This document shows positions 1-8,394 of a stretch of DNA of 46,152 nt, piece after piece (position 1 is the first letter of the stretch; each line of letters begins with the position of its first letter). The translations under genes were made by a program, and so were the position numbers. Source of the stretch: JAGVXH01 sp043810285 (lineage in GTDB: Archaea; Nanobdellota; Nanobdellia; Pacearchaeales; GW2011-AR1); contig JBDROH010000013.1 in the NCBI GenBank assembly GCA_043810285.1, forward strand, positions 1-46,152, in the 5' to 3' direction. A model generated the notes under the pieces. That model searched no databases and was not told the origin of the DNA. It worked only from the letters and a program-made list of their open reading frames with translations.

Positions 1-22
1 GTGTCTAAAAAATGGACGAAAG

Positions 23-99
23 AAGACAAGAACTATCATAACGTAATCCCGAGTTAATTATGTTATGGGAGCTCATAGATATCTTGTCTTGGTTTTTTT
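23..99 (+). ncRNA. Long stem-loop followed by a T-run
   Basis: A 9-bp outer stem pairs AAGACAAGA (23-31) with TCTTGTCTT (82-90). Inside it CATAACGTAAT (37-47) pairs with ATTATGTTATG (57-67), with one G-U pair. GG and seven T follow at 91-99. This has the form of a terminator or a small structured RNA on the plus strand. No known RNA family is recognised and the gene it would serve lies before the window. Confidence 0.4.
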
Positions 100-124
100 A
101 GTGTGAGCTAGTGAAGAAGGTTTG

Positions 125-230
125 GGTTGCGGAGATACTGAGCTCTGCTCTGTCCGAAGTTCCAAAATTTCAAGCGCAACCTTAGAAATTTATCTTAAAC
201 TTTACACGTAAAAAATCAAACTCCGGACAG
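125..230. ncRNA. Candidate pseudoknotted RNA
   Basis: Two long-range pairings interleave: GGTTGCG (125-131) with CGCAACC (175-181), 7 bp, and CTGTCCGAAGTT (150-161) with AACTCCGGACAG (219-230), 11 of 12 pairs. The order A-B-A'-B' is that of a pseudoknot. There is no open reading frame. The conserved cores of archaeal RNase P RNA and SRP RNA were looked for and not found. Transcription direction is unknown. Confidence 0.3.
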
Positions 231-242
231 CGCCGCTACCCC

Positions 243-2855
243 TTATTTGTTTAGGTCGCCCTTTCTCACTTTTAAAATATCAAAAACAACAATTATTGAT
301 AATGAGGCTACAAAAGCTAACAAGAAATTAAATGCCCCAATAGGTGCAGTTTCAAACGCTATGTTTAACGGTGAATAGATAATAAGCAATGTAGCTAATA
401 TCGAAATCACTGATGCATAAATTAGAGGTTTATTTGTAAAAGGTGAACGATTCAAAACCCTCTTTCTAAAAGACCTAAAATTAAAAGCATTTGCTATTTC
501 AAAAAATATAAGCGTTACTAATGCTGTTGTCCTAGCGATTACAAGCTCTTGTTTTAAAACATTAAGAACAAAGTAGAAAACTCCCAGAGCGACGAGACCC
601 ATAATAGTTCCAGCAATTAGAATTAAAATAATAAGTTTTTTATCTAAAATTTCAGATTTCTTTCTAGGCTTTGATTCCATAACATCTTGGGAAGAAGGAT
701 TAAATCCAAGGGTGATTGCAGGAAGATTATCTGTGACGAGATTCATAAATAAAATTTGTAATGCAAGTAGGGGCAAGGGCAATCCTAATAAAATACCTAG
801 AAAGATTATAAGAAGTTCTGCATAGTTACAAGAAAGTTGATAAGTAACAAATTTTTGAATGTTATTAAAAATTGTTCTTCCCTCCCTAATTGCAGAAACC
901 ATTGTGGCAAAATTGTTATCCTTTAAAGTTAGGTCTGCGACCTCTCTTGTTACATCTGTCCCCCCAAGACCCATAGCTACTCCAATATGTGCTTCCTTTA
1001 ATGCAGGGGCATCATTCACACCGTCGCCAGTCATTGTCACAATTTCTCCGTTTTGTTTTAGAGCTTTAACAATTCTCAACTTGTGTTCCGGTCGAACCCT
1101 CGCAAAAATAACTGCAGTTTTAACAATTCTTACTAAATCATCATCACTAAATCTATCTATTTCTTTACCCACGACAACCCGTCCTTTTTTAAGATTTATT
1201 TGTTTTGCAATAGCAATAGCAGTTTCTTTATTATCTCCTGTAATCATCTTTACATTTACTCCAGCAGCATAACAGAGTTCTATAGATTCCCTTACCTCTT
1301 TTCTCGGAGGATCTTCCATTCCCACTAACCCTAAAAAAATAAGTTCTTTTTCCAAGGAGTCTTTATTAGAACTGGATTTTTTATAAGCGATTGCAAGTGT
1401 CCTTAGAGACTTTGAAGTCAATTCTTCGCTTGTCTTTACTATAAGTTTTTTATCTTTTTCGCGAAGTGTAAAAATCCCATTTTCTCTCTGAATAAATTTA
1501 CAATTTTCCAACAGAATTTCTGGGGCACCCTTTACATATATATAATTCCCATTTTTTTCCTTAACCTCTACAGACATAATTTTTCTTTCGGAATTAAAAG
1601 GAAGTTCCCTTTTTCTTATAAAATTCAAATCTTCTGTAAAAATCCCAGCCTTAGCAGAAGCAATTAATAATGCTCCCTCCGTCGGAGTTCCTCTTAAATC
1701 ATATTCATTATCCATTCCTTTTCTTTCAATTTTTGAATCGTTACACAACGTTCCAGCTTTCAAAAGGAGACTTAACGAATTATTTTTTTTAATATCAATT
1801 TTTTCCTGATTATATAAAAAGTCTCCTGTTGCTTCATATCCTTCCCCAGAAACCTTAAAAATTTTATTGTCACAAAATATTTCTCTTGCAGTCATCTCTC
1901 CAGTAGTTATAGTTCCTGTTTTATCAGAACAAATAACAGTGGTTTCTCCAAGGGTTTCAATAATTGACATCCTATTAACAATCGCATTTTTTTGAGCCAT
2001 CCTATAGGCACCCGAAGCTAAGGTTGTCATTAATACTACGGGAAATCCTTCAGGGAATGCAGAAACCGATAAAGCAATTACCACAATTAAAACGTCAATG
2101 AATAATTCATAAGAGATTGGAATATTTCTTATGAGCATAACGAACCCAGTTAAGATAGAAACTGTTAGTGCTACAAAAACCATATATTTGGTTATGCTGT
2201 TTACTTTTTTTTGCAAAGGTAATTCTTTTTCAGCAGTTGAAATCATCCCGGCTATTTTTCCAAATTCACTATTCATTCCGGTATGCAAAACTTTAGCCAC
2301 ACATCTCCCATTAATAATAAGAGTTCCCATAAAAATCTGGTTTTCTTTATTGTAATCTTTCTCATCTTTGGCCTCAAGTTTTTTTACTTCGAGAGACTCT
2401 CCAGTTAAAACAGCCTCGTTAACTCTCAATTCTTTAGCTTCTAAAATCAAACAGTCTGCAGGAATTTTTTCTCCAGTTCTTAGAATAATTATATCTCCCG
2501 GAACAATCTCCGTAGATGGAACCTCAATTTCCTTACCCTCCCTTATAACTATAGATATAGGCATAATCATTTTTTTTAGGGCGGCAATAGCTTTTTCTGC
2601 CTTATATTCCTGAAAAAATCCCACACTTATCACGACAATTATAACTACTAAAATCGTATATGCAGTAACCGATTTACCGACGAAGAATGAAATAATCGCA
2701 GCTACAGATAATAAATAAATCACAAAATTATTTTTAATCTGTCTTAAAAGAATCTTTAATGGAGAAAGATGAAGAATCTCTTTTAATTCATTAGATCCAT
2801 ATTCTTCTAATCTTTCCTTCGCCTCTTTTTCCGTCAACCCCTTTAATTTTTCCAT
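243..2855 (-). CDS. Calcium-type P-type cation ATPase
   Basis: An 870-residue P2-type ATPase expected to pump Ca2+ (or a related cation) out of the cytoplasm using ATP. Visible in order are the N-terminal cation-ATPase domain, the actuator TGES (151-154), PEG in TM4 (268-270), the phosphorylated Asp in DKTGT (311-315), nucleotide-binding KGAPE (442-446), TGD (539-541) and TGDGVND (609-615). TM5 carries NYAELL and TM6 NLVTDNLP, matching the Ca2+-site residues of SERCA-type pumps, so Ca2+ is the best substrate guess. It is the last gene of a minus-strand operon, 29 nt after the antiporter. Length is normal for bacterial and archaeal members. Confidence 0.92.
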   Translation of the reverse strand: MEKLKGLTEKEAKERLEEYGSNELKEILHLSPLKILLRQIKNNFVIYLLSVAAIISFFVGKSVTAYTILVVIIVVISVGFFQEYKAEKAIAALKKMIMPISIVIREGKEIEVPSTEIVPGDIIILRTGEKIPADCLILEAKELRVNEAVLTGESLEVKKLEAKDEKDYNKENQIFMGTLIINGRCVAKVLHTGMNSEFGKIAGMISTAEKELPLQKKVNSITKYMVFVALTVSILTGFVMLIRNIPISYELFIDVLIVVIALSVSAFPEGFPVVLMTTLASGAYRMAQKNAIVNRMSIIETLGETTVICSDKTGTITTGEMTAREIFCDNKIFKVSGEGYEATGDFLYNQEKIDIKKNNSLSLLLKAGTLCNDSKIERKGMDNEYDLRGTPTEGALLIASAKAGIFTEDLNFIRKRELPFNSERKIMSVEVKEKNGNYIYVKGAPEILLENCKFIQRENGIFTLREKDKKLIVKTSEELTSKSLRTLAIAYKKSSSNKDSLEKELIFLGLVGMEDPPRKEVRESIELCYAAGVNVKMITGDNKETAIAIAKQINLKKGRVVVGKEIDRFSDDDLVRIVKTAVIFARVRPEHKLRIVKALKQNGEIVTMTGDGVNDAPALKEAHIGVAMGLGGTDVTREVADLTLKDNNFATMVSAIREGRTIFNNIQKFVTYQLSCNYAELLIIFLGILLGLPLPLLALQILFMNLVTDNLPAITLGFNPSSQDVMESKPRKKSEILDKKLIILILIAGTIMGLVALGVFYFVLNVLKQELVIARTTALVTLIFFEIANAFNFRSFRKRVLNRSPFTNKPLIYASVISILATLLIIYSPLNIAFETAPIGAFNFLLAFVASLSIIVVFDILKVRKGDLNK

Positions 2856-2884
2856 GATAAATATATTTTGTTTCTTTGTTTAGA

Positions 2885-4591
2885 TTATCTATGCTTCTCT
2901 GCTTTTGGATGTTCATAACCTAATTTTTTCCGAGTTTTAAGATATTTTATGTGCTTCTCCTTTTCTTTCAAAAATTTGTTGATGTCTAGCTTATATTCAT
3001 CAATCATCATCGAGGCGTGGCTTCCTCCGAGGAAGTGAGGCATGATGACGTATGTTGCCCCTCGGCTATATAAGTCTCTTGCTTCTTCGATATTATGGGA
3101 CATCACCATTATAATTGCACTTTTATTCATCTGTCTGATTTTGCCAATTAATAACATATTTGTCTCGAACTCAGGTATTGTTGAAACAACCATTTTTGTC
3201 TCAGTTAAACTTAATCCGCTCAAGAATTCTTCATCATCTGCATCACCATATAAACAATCAACATTATCATTACATAATTCTAAATTTGTTTCAGGATTAT
3301 AATCTACAACTAGGAATCTCTTTTTTAATTTTTTGAAAGACTTCAAAAGGTCATAGCCGATTCTATTGTATCCAAATAATATGAGGTCATAACCTTTAGA
3401 TTCTGATCCTTCCTCTCTAAGTTTTTTTCTTTCAAATATCGAGAGGTATTTAGAAAGATAAGGATATATTTTATCAGAGTATGTTATAAGGTAGGTAGAG
3501 CCTGATATAGTTATCAAACCGACAATTGTAATAAGGGATAATATTTCTCCAGTTAAATGTCCGACACTAACTCCCAAAGTTATAAGGATCAAGGAAAATT
3601 CACTTATTTGAGCTACAGTAAGGCCTGCCTGAAAACTTACCCTCTTCTTATATCCTAAAAAACCCATTAATATCATAACGATAAGTGGATTCCCAATAAG
3701 AATAAACAATGAGAAAATAATTGCAGGGACGATAAGTTGACCTATACTTCCAAAGACCATCTGTGATCCGAGAAGTATGAAGAATAGGATGATGAAAAAA
3801 TCTCTTAAAGGTTTCATCTTTGAGCTAATTTCATAATTATAAGGAGACACGGAAAGTGCAATACCTGCAATTAATGCACCTATCTCCATTGAAAACCCTA
3901 AGTAATGGAACAATGCCGCTAATCCTAACCCCCATCCAATCGAGAATAAAAACAAAAACTCTTGAGACTTCGCAAAAAATTTCGAGAGATGAGGTAGAAC
4001 ATAAATGCTTATTAAAACGAATCCGGCGATTAATAAAATTCCACTTATAATCGTACCAAAAGAAATTGCAGTCATGCTTAGATCACTTGAAAAAGAAGAG
4101 ATTACCATTAAGAGGATTATCACAAAGATATCTTGAACTAATAAGAAACCTATAGAGATTTTCCCATATAATTTTTCTAAATCTTTTTTATCAGATAGCA
4201 GTTTCATGATTATGATTGTGCTACTGAACGTTAAAGCGATGGCAATGTAGATTGAGACAACTATCGAGAAACCGAATGCCCTGCTTATAAAAAAACCAAT
4301 CAGAGACGTAAAAACAATTTGACCAATACCTGTGACTAATGAAACTTTCCCCACCTCTTTTATAACCTTTGGGCTCAGACTTAAACCTATAATAAATAGA
4401 AGTAATGCTACACCTATTTGTGAGAATACTTTTATGGTTTCTGTGGAACTCACAATATTTAAAAAATAGGGGCTGACGATTATCCCCGTAAGGATGTATC
4501 CAATTATTAGGGGTTGTTTCAATAATCTAGTTATTCCAGCTATTAAAACAGTTATTCCGATGATGATGCTTAGTTCTACGAAAACTTCCAT
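2885..4591 (-). CDS. CPA2 cation:proton antiporter with TrkA-N domain
   Basis: A 568-residue membrane protein of the KefB/CPA2 family. About twelve hydrophobic segments fill the first 380 residues, including the family signature around FSSTIIIMKLL and the following QD pair in LLVQDIF. A soluble Rossmann TrkA-N/RCK domain follows (about residues 400-520, starting with the glycine motif in LFGYNRIGYDLL), which usually senses NAD(H) or another nucleotide. It probably exchanges K+ or Na+ for protons. The start lies one base after the RuBisCO stop codon, so the two genes are translationally linked. The C-terminal TrkA-C domain is missing or very short. Confidence 0.88.
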   Translation of the reverse strand: MEVFVELSIIIGITVLIAGITRLLKQPLIIGYILTGIIVSPYFLNIVSSTETIKVFSQIGVALLLFIIGLSLSPKVIKEVGKVSLVTGIGQIVFTSLIGFFISRAFGFSIVVSIYIAIALTFSSTIIIMKLLSDKKDLEKLYGKISIGFLLVQDIFVIILLMVISSFSSDLSMTAISFGTIISGILLIAGFVLISIYVLPHLSKFFAKSQEFLFLFSIGWGLGLAALFHYLGFSMEIGALIAGIALSVSPYNYEISSKMKPLRDFFIILFFILLGSQMVFGSIGQLIVPAIIFSLFILIGNPLIVMILMGFLGYKKRVSFQAGLTVAQISEFSLILITLGVSVGHLTGEILSLITIVGLITISGSTYLITYSDKIYPYLSKYLSIFERKKLREEGSESKGYDLILFGYNRIGYDLLKSFKKLKKRFLVVDYNPETNLELCNDNVDCLYGDADDEEFLSGLSLTETKMVVSTIPEFETNMLLIGKIRQMNKSAIIMVMSHNIEEARDLYSRGATYVIMPHFLGGSHASMMIDEYKLDINKFLKEKEKHIKYLKTRKKLGYEHPKAEKHR

Positions 4592-4592
4592 T

Positions 4593-6011
4593 TTATTTTT
4601 TTTTAAAGAAATTAATTGCCTCCGACAATTCCTTATGAGTTTTAGAATATTTCTTAATATCTATTTTTTTTACGTAAGCTTCACATGATTGGAATAGAGC
4701 CGTAGCTCCAGCCCTAGTTCCCTTAGGATGTGCGTGGCATCCAGCACCCATTGTAGTTATAAAATCAACATTACCCATTATGTCAATAAATGGTTTCAAT
4801 AATGTTGGATTAAGTCCTCCAGAAATAATAGGACAACATTTTTTTATTCCCCTCCAACTATCTTCTTCAAGAATAACATGATGTGCGGAATCCTCATGGA
4901 CAAGTTTCAAAATATCTTCATCATTTTCTGGGACTGTTGCCCAAGATTGTTCAAAAAAATGACCTTTTGCTAAAAGCTTTAAAATATTATTAGCTGCAAT
5001 GATATCTTCTTCAGGAGTTCCTTCCATTTTTCCAACACCCGCAGTTCCAGTATGAATTCCAGAAGCCCCAGATAATCTTGCGAACTTAGAAAGAACTAAG
5101 ACCGTAAACCCAATCGGATTTTCAGGACGAGTAAAAGCTCCATGTGCAGCCCTGTGAAAATGGATAAATACGTTAGGATATTTTCTCCTAAGAGTTTGCA
5201 CAGCCATCCAACCAGCAGTAATACCATCGATTAAAAAAGCATAACTTCCAGATTCAAAACCTACATCCTTAATCATTTCGCACCTTTCAATCATTGTATC
5301 AAAATCCGAAGCAGAAACATTAAACGAATGAACTTTTTTCTTTCCAGTTTTTTTCACTGCTTTATCCATTGCTTCTTTCACGTGTTTCACCATTTTATCA
5401 TATGGACAAAAATCTTGATTTGCCTGAGGCTCATCATTTTTTACAAAATCTCCACCACCAACCCAAAAATCATAAGCCACTTCAGCATATTCTGCCGAGG
5501 TGAGCCCCATCTTTGGTTTCACAATAGTTCCAAGGATTGGACGACCGTAGACATTCAAATATTTTCTCATATCATCCAATGTATAACTTGGTCCATCGTA
5601 CTGTTCCAACATTGCCGGAGGGAACCAGACATCAAGAAGTTTCAGTGCACTTACTTGTTTCATTCCCAAAACATTTCCTACAATATAGGTTAAAATATTC
5701 TGAATATTTCCTCCCCTATCGAATAGTCTCCATGGAAATGCAATCCAAACTAAATTCTTTTTCAAATCAATTTTGTAAACTAAAGCATTTAGAGTTTTTG
5801 AAAAAGGGGTTTCTGTTTTTACCTTAAAATTTGTTCCCGTTGAAGATTCCGCCGCAACTTCCGCCGCCGCCTGCAATATGTTTAAAGTTTTATCTGGAAT
5901 CAAATGATAAACAGCGAGCATATATTCTCCATTTTTTGGATTAGGCAAATCTAGTTTTACATAAGATTCTTGGTGAGAATTCAATGATTTTGAGAATTTT
6001 TTTATCGTCAT
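4593..6011 (-). CDS. rbcL: Form II/III RuBisCO large chain
   Basis: Ribulose-1,5-bisphosphate carboxylase, 472 residues. Every catalytic element is visible: E55 in the AAESSTGT loop, K165/K167 in KPK, the carbamylated K191 with D193 and E194 in KNDEPQ, H286-R287, H320, loop-6 K328 in GVGKMEG and S397-G-G. The KNDEPQ-N-FCP wording and HTGTAGVGKMEG resemble form II rather than plain form III, and the length matches the archaeal II/III branch. In DPANN and some methanogens this enzyme is placed in AMP/nucleoside salvage, producing 3-phosphoglycerate. The partner genes (AMP phosphorylase, ribose-1,5-bisphosphate isomerase) are not in the window. It opens an operon with the antiporter and ATPase; a weak Shine-Dalgarno (AGGTGAA) lies a few bases before the ATG. 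Confidence 0.95.
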   Translation of the reverse strand: MTIKKFSKSLNSHQESYVKLDLPNPKNGEYMLAVYHLIPDKTLNILQAAAEVAAESSTGTNFKVKTETPFSKTLNALVYKIDLKKNLVWIAFPWRLFDRGGNIQNILTYIVGNVLGMKQVSALKLLDVWFPPAMLEQYDGPSYTLDDMRKYLNVYGRPILGTIVKPKMGLTSAEYAEVAYDFWVGGGDFVKNDEPQANQDFCPYDKMVKHVKEAMDKAVKKTGKKKVHSFNVSASDFDTMIERCEMIKDVGFESGSYAFLIDGITAGWMAVQTLRRKYPNVFIHFHRAAHGAFTRPENPIGFTVLVLSKFARLSGASGIHTGTAGVGKMEGTPEEDIIAANNILKLLAKGHFFEQSWATVPENDEDILKLVHEDSAHHVILEEDSWRGIKKCCPIISGGLNPTLLKPFIDIMGNVDFITTMGAGCHAHPKGTRAGATALFQSCEAYVKKIDIKKYSKTHKELSEAINFFKKK

Positions 6012-6047
6012 AGTTCACCTAAATTATATTAGAATTATGATTAAAAT

Positions 6048-6058
6048 ACTTTTAAATG
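6048..6058 (-). promoter_or_regulatory. TATA box of the rbcL operon
   Basis: On the minus strand CATTTAAAAGT lies about 37 nt before the rbcL ATG. The spacing fits a short leader that includes the AGGTGAA ribosome site. The call rests on sequence and position only. Confidence 0.4.
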
Positions 6059-6078
6059 TTCTTATGGGTGACAAACCC

Positions 6079-7932
6079 TCAATAAACCAATTCAAACTCG
6101 CCAAAATTTTTCTTCAAAGTTTCTAAAGCTTTAAAGTCTATTTTCGTTTCTTTGTTTTGATTCACTAAGAGCTGTTCTTGTAATTCTTTTGTATCTGACT
6201 TAATTAGTTTTTCTTCGTCAAGCTTTTGTATTTTTGAACCCTGGACGATGAAAACATCTTTTAGAAAAAATACCTCTGCGTTTGAATCTTTACCTTTCAA
6301 GACGAATCGTGTTCGTTCCATTGATGCAATATCCTGCCGTTGAGTGTATTCTATTAAAGCCGTAGTTATTTCTGCCGCAAATTTTCGTGCATTGTCGACG
6401 GCTCTGCTTTGTTTTGCTGTCAAATTATCCTTCTCTGTTTTTGTCCCTTTGGATTTTGCAATGTCATTCTTTGTCTTAGAGATTGCCCTTAGATTTTCTA
6501 AAAATCTTTGAGGAAACCTACCTGATTTGATTAATTTTTCTTCAAATTCCTTAAGTATTACTTCTTCAGATTTTTTCTTTAGAAGGGCACCAAGCATTCC
6601 AAAAACATCATCATGAATCCTTCCGATTGAGTTTTCCTGAGTTCGTTTTTCAATTTGTTCTCTTAGTTCTTTCAGTCTTTCAATATAGTCTATTGCGTTT
6701 TTTGCTAATCTATCCAAGTCTTTCCCATCAATATCTCCAGGCTTAACTTTCCCGTGTTCGTAACCTTTCCAAATTTTGATTAATATCTCTTCTAAGATGT
6801 CTGCATATCTCTCTTCAACTAATTTTTCTTTTACTACGAAAACTTCTCTAAATTGTTTTACTGTTTCAATCACATTTGGCGGAGCGAGTCCGTAAAGCAT
6901 AAGTAAACCCTGGGTTGGGGTAGAAATTCCCCAGAATAAATCTAATGTCGCTACATCAAAAATTCTTTTTTGGATTGTTTCCTTGAGCTTGTTTCCCGAA
7001 GACATAAACATATCTATCGCTTCAGGACTTGGTTTGATTTTCCCCATCCTAAGCAAAGATTTCCAAGGGAGAAATGCTCCTCGGTCATATAGGGGAATTC
7101 CATCTCTAATGAAAGAAAACATCACAGGATGCGCATCCTTTACCGCCTCCCAAAAATCAGTCATTAAATAAATTTGTGGGGATAATTTGTTTTTTACTCC
7201 TGCAATCGCCTCAGCTTCTTGAATATAAGAATAAATAATTCCTCGTAATTTTTCTTTGAGTTCTAATCGTGGCATTCGTTTAACATCGGTGTCGTCAATA
7301 ATTATGAAGACGTCTATATCTGATGTGGATTTTGTTTCTCCACGAACTAATGACCCTCCGATGACATAACTTGTTACATACTTCTCAAATTTTTTTAGGA
7401 CGAGGGATTTATGGATTTGTGTGACTCTTAGTGCTGCGAGAATTCCTTTGTCGAGAATTGGAAATGACATCGATAGCGCTTCCATAATATCAAATTTAGA
7501 ATCTAGTCCAAGATTCCAAATATCTACTGGAGTCATTACATGAACCCAAAATTTATCATTGATTTTTTTCGCAATTGTAATCATTTCAAGACGGATTTGT
7601 CCAATGTTTTTGAATTTTGTTTCTGGAATAACGATTAGAAGGTGAATTAATTCTCTTTTTGCATCCTCTTCTCTAATTTCGTATTCTTCCTCTATTTTTT
7701 TCGCAGCTTGTGCAGGAATAATCCCAATTGCCCTGATATCTTTGATTTTTTTCGCAATTTCTCCTTTGAATTTTTCAATCTCTTTTTGAGTTTTGTCCAT
7801 TTTTTTCTTTAATGCATCATCAGTTTGATTGGACATTGGAAGGTTCCTAATTTTGGATTTTGGAACATAATCATTTGCTAAGTTTTGTTCTACAGAATTT
7901 TCCTCAGAATCGTTTTTATGTGATACGTTCAT
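6079..7932 (-). CDS. Nucleotidyltransferase-fold protein, DPANN type
   Basis: A 617-residue protein with a polymerase-beta-like nucleotidyltransferase core near residues 190-211: GGSLVRG, then SDIDVFIII, the paired Asp that bind metal. The N-terminal 80 residues are charged and probably coiled-coil. The region after the core is helical and contains a stretch like that of the smaller paralogue at 34365-35216 (DLFWGISTPTQ against GLYWTMVDSAH). In arrangement this recalls MNT-HEPN proteins, but no R-x4-6-H HEPN motif is visible. The substrate is unknown; such enzymes modify RNA, nucleotides or proteins. Confidence 0.65.
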   Translation of the reverse strand: MNVSHKNDSEENSVEQNLANDYVPKSKIRNLPMSNQTDDALKKKMDKTQKEIEKFKGEIAKKIKDIRAIGIIPAQAAKKIEEEYEIREEDAKRELIHLLIVIPETKFKNIGQIRLEMITIAKKINDKFWVHVMTPVDIWNLGLDSKFDIMEALSMSFPILDKGILAALRVTQIHKSLVLKKFEKYVTSYVIGGSLVRGETKSTSDIDVFIIIDDTDVKRMPRLELKEKLRGIIYSYIQEAEAIAGVKNKLSPQIYLMTDFWEAVKDAHPVMFSFIRDGIPLYDRGAFLPWKSLLRMGKIKPSPEAIDMFMSSGNKLKETIQKRIFDVATLDLFWGISTPTQGLLMLYGLAPPNVIETVKQFREVFVVKEKLVEERYADILEEILIKIWKGYEHGKVKPGDIDGKDLDRLAKNAIDYIERLKELREQIEKRTQENSIGRIHDDVFGMLGALLKKKSEEVILKEFEEKLIKSGRFPQRFLENLRAISKTKNDIAKSKGTKTEKDNLTAKQSRAVDNARKFAAEITTALIEYTQRQDIASMERTRFVLKGKDSNAEVFFLKDVFIVQGSKIQKLDEEKLIKSDTKELQEQLLVNQNKETKIDFKALETLKKNFGEFELVY

Positions 7933-7985
7933 AATTAGATGTTGAGATTTTAATATTTAAATGTTGTTACTTTTGAGAAGATTAA

Positions 7986-8056
7986 TGAGTCCGCCAAGGA
8001 TCGAACTTGGGTCATCTCGGTGTAAGCGAGAGGGTCTGCCATTAGCCTACGGACTC
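7986..8056 (-). tRNA. tRNA-Val (TAC)
   Basis: On the minus strand the acceptor GAGTCCG pairs with CGGACTC and A is the discriminator. The anticodon stem TCTCG/CGAGA closes the loop CTTACAC with anticodon TAC (8022-8024 on the plus strand). The T arm is CCAAG-TTCGATC-CTTGG. The D stem has one mismatch. The 3' CCA is not encoded. Confidence 0.93.
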
Positions 8057-8083
8057 ATATAAGTTATGGAGATTTTACTTATT

Positions 8084-8218
8084 TTAAAAGGTTTGGTTTA
8101 TCTGCTCTTTTTGAAAATTTTCTTTTGATTTATTGACATAACCACATTTAGCACACTTAAAATCACCATCGATTTTTTCATATCTGGTGCTGTTACATGC
8201 AGGACATTTTTTTGTCAT
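8084..8218 (-). CDS. Small zinc-ribbon protein
   Basis: A 44-residue protein beginning MTKKCPACNSTRYEK with a second pair in FKCAKCGYV, giving a CxxC...CxxC zinc ribbon that fills most of the chain. The rest is polar. It could be a nucleic-acid-binding or adaptor protein; the family is common in archaea but no specific role can be given. A TATA box on the minus strand about 21 nt upstream fits a leaderless transcript. It lies between tRNA-Val and the divergent helicase gene. Confidence 0.7.
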   Translation of the reverse strand: MTKKCPACNSTRYEKIDGDFKCAKCGYVNKSKENFQKEQINQTF

Positions 8219-8238
8219 AATAATCTAAATATGCAAGG

Positions 8239-8248
8239 TTTTATAAAT
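8239..8248. promoter_or_regulatory. TATA box, readable on both strands
   Basis: TTTTATAAAT lies 21 nt from the start of the zinc-ribbon gene on the minus strand, the usual leaderless spacing here. Read on the plus strand it would start a transcript near 8270 with a leader of about 120 nt before the helicase. Confidence 0.45.
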
Positions 8249-8394
8249 CAACTTTTTTGTTTAATTATGTAAATAAGTTAGAGTCCTTGGACGTGAGTCG
8301 TAGGGATTCAGTCCGAGATTTTTCTTGGAATTTATTAAAATGGTAACCATAAAGGTCACGAGAACCCTTTTCAAATAATTTCTCTAAATAGAAA

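Noticed and set aside
1..57. C-terminal end of a protein (SKKWTKEDKNYHNVIPS) reading in from the left
   Set aside because: Open for only 19 codons and overlapping a strong hairpin; no family pattern, so not reported as a gene.
125..230. RNase P RNA or SRP RNA
   Set aside because: The conserved core sequences of either RNA are not present on either strand.
859..1272. Plus-strand frame of 137 codons opposite the P-type ATPase
   Set aside because: It is antisense to a strongly conserved gene with all its motifs; the product is a low-complexity Ser/Ile/Thr-rich sequence typical of a shadow frame.
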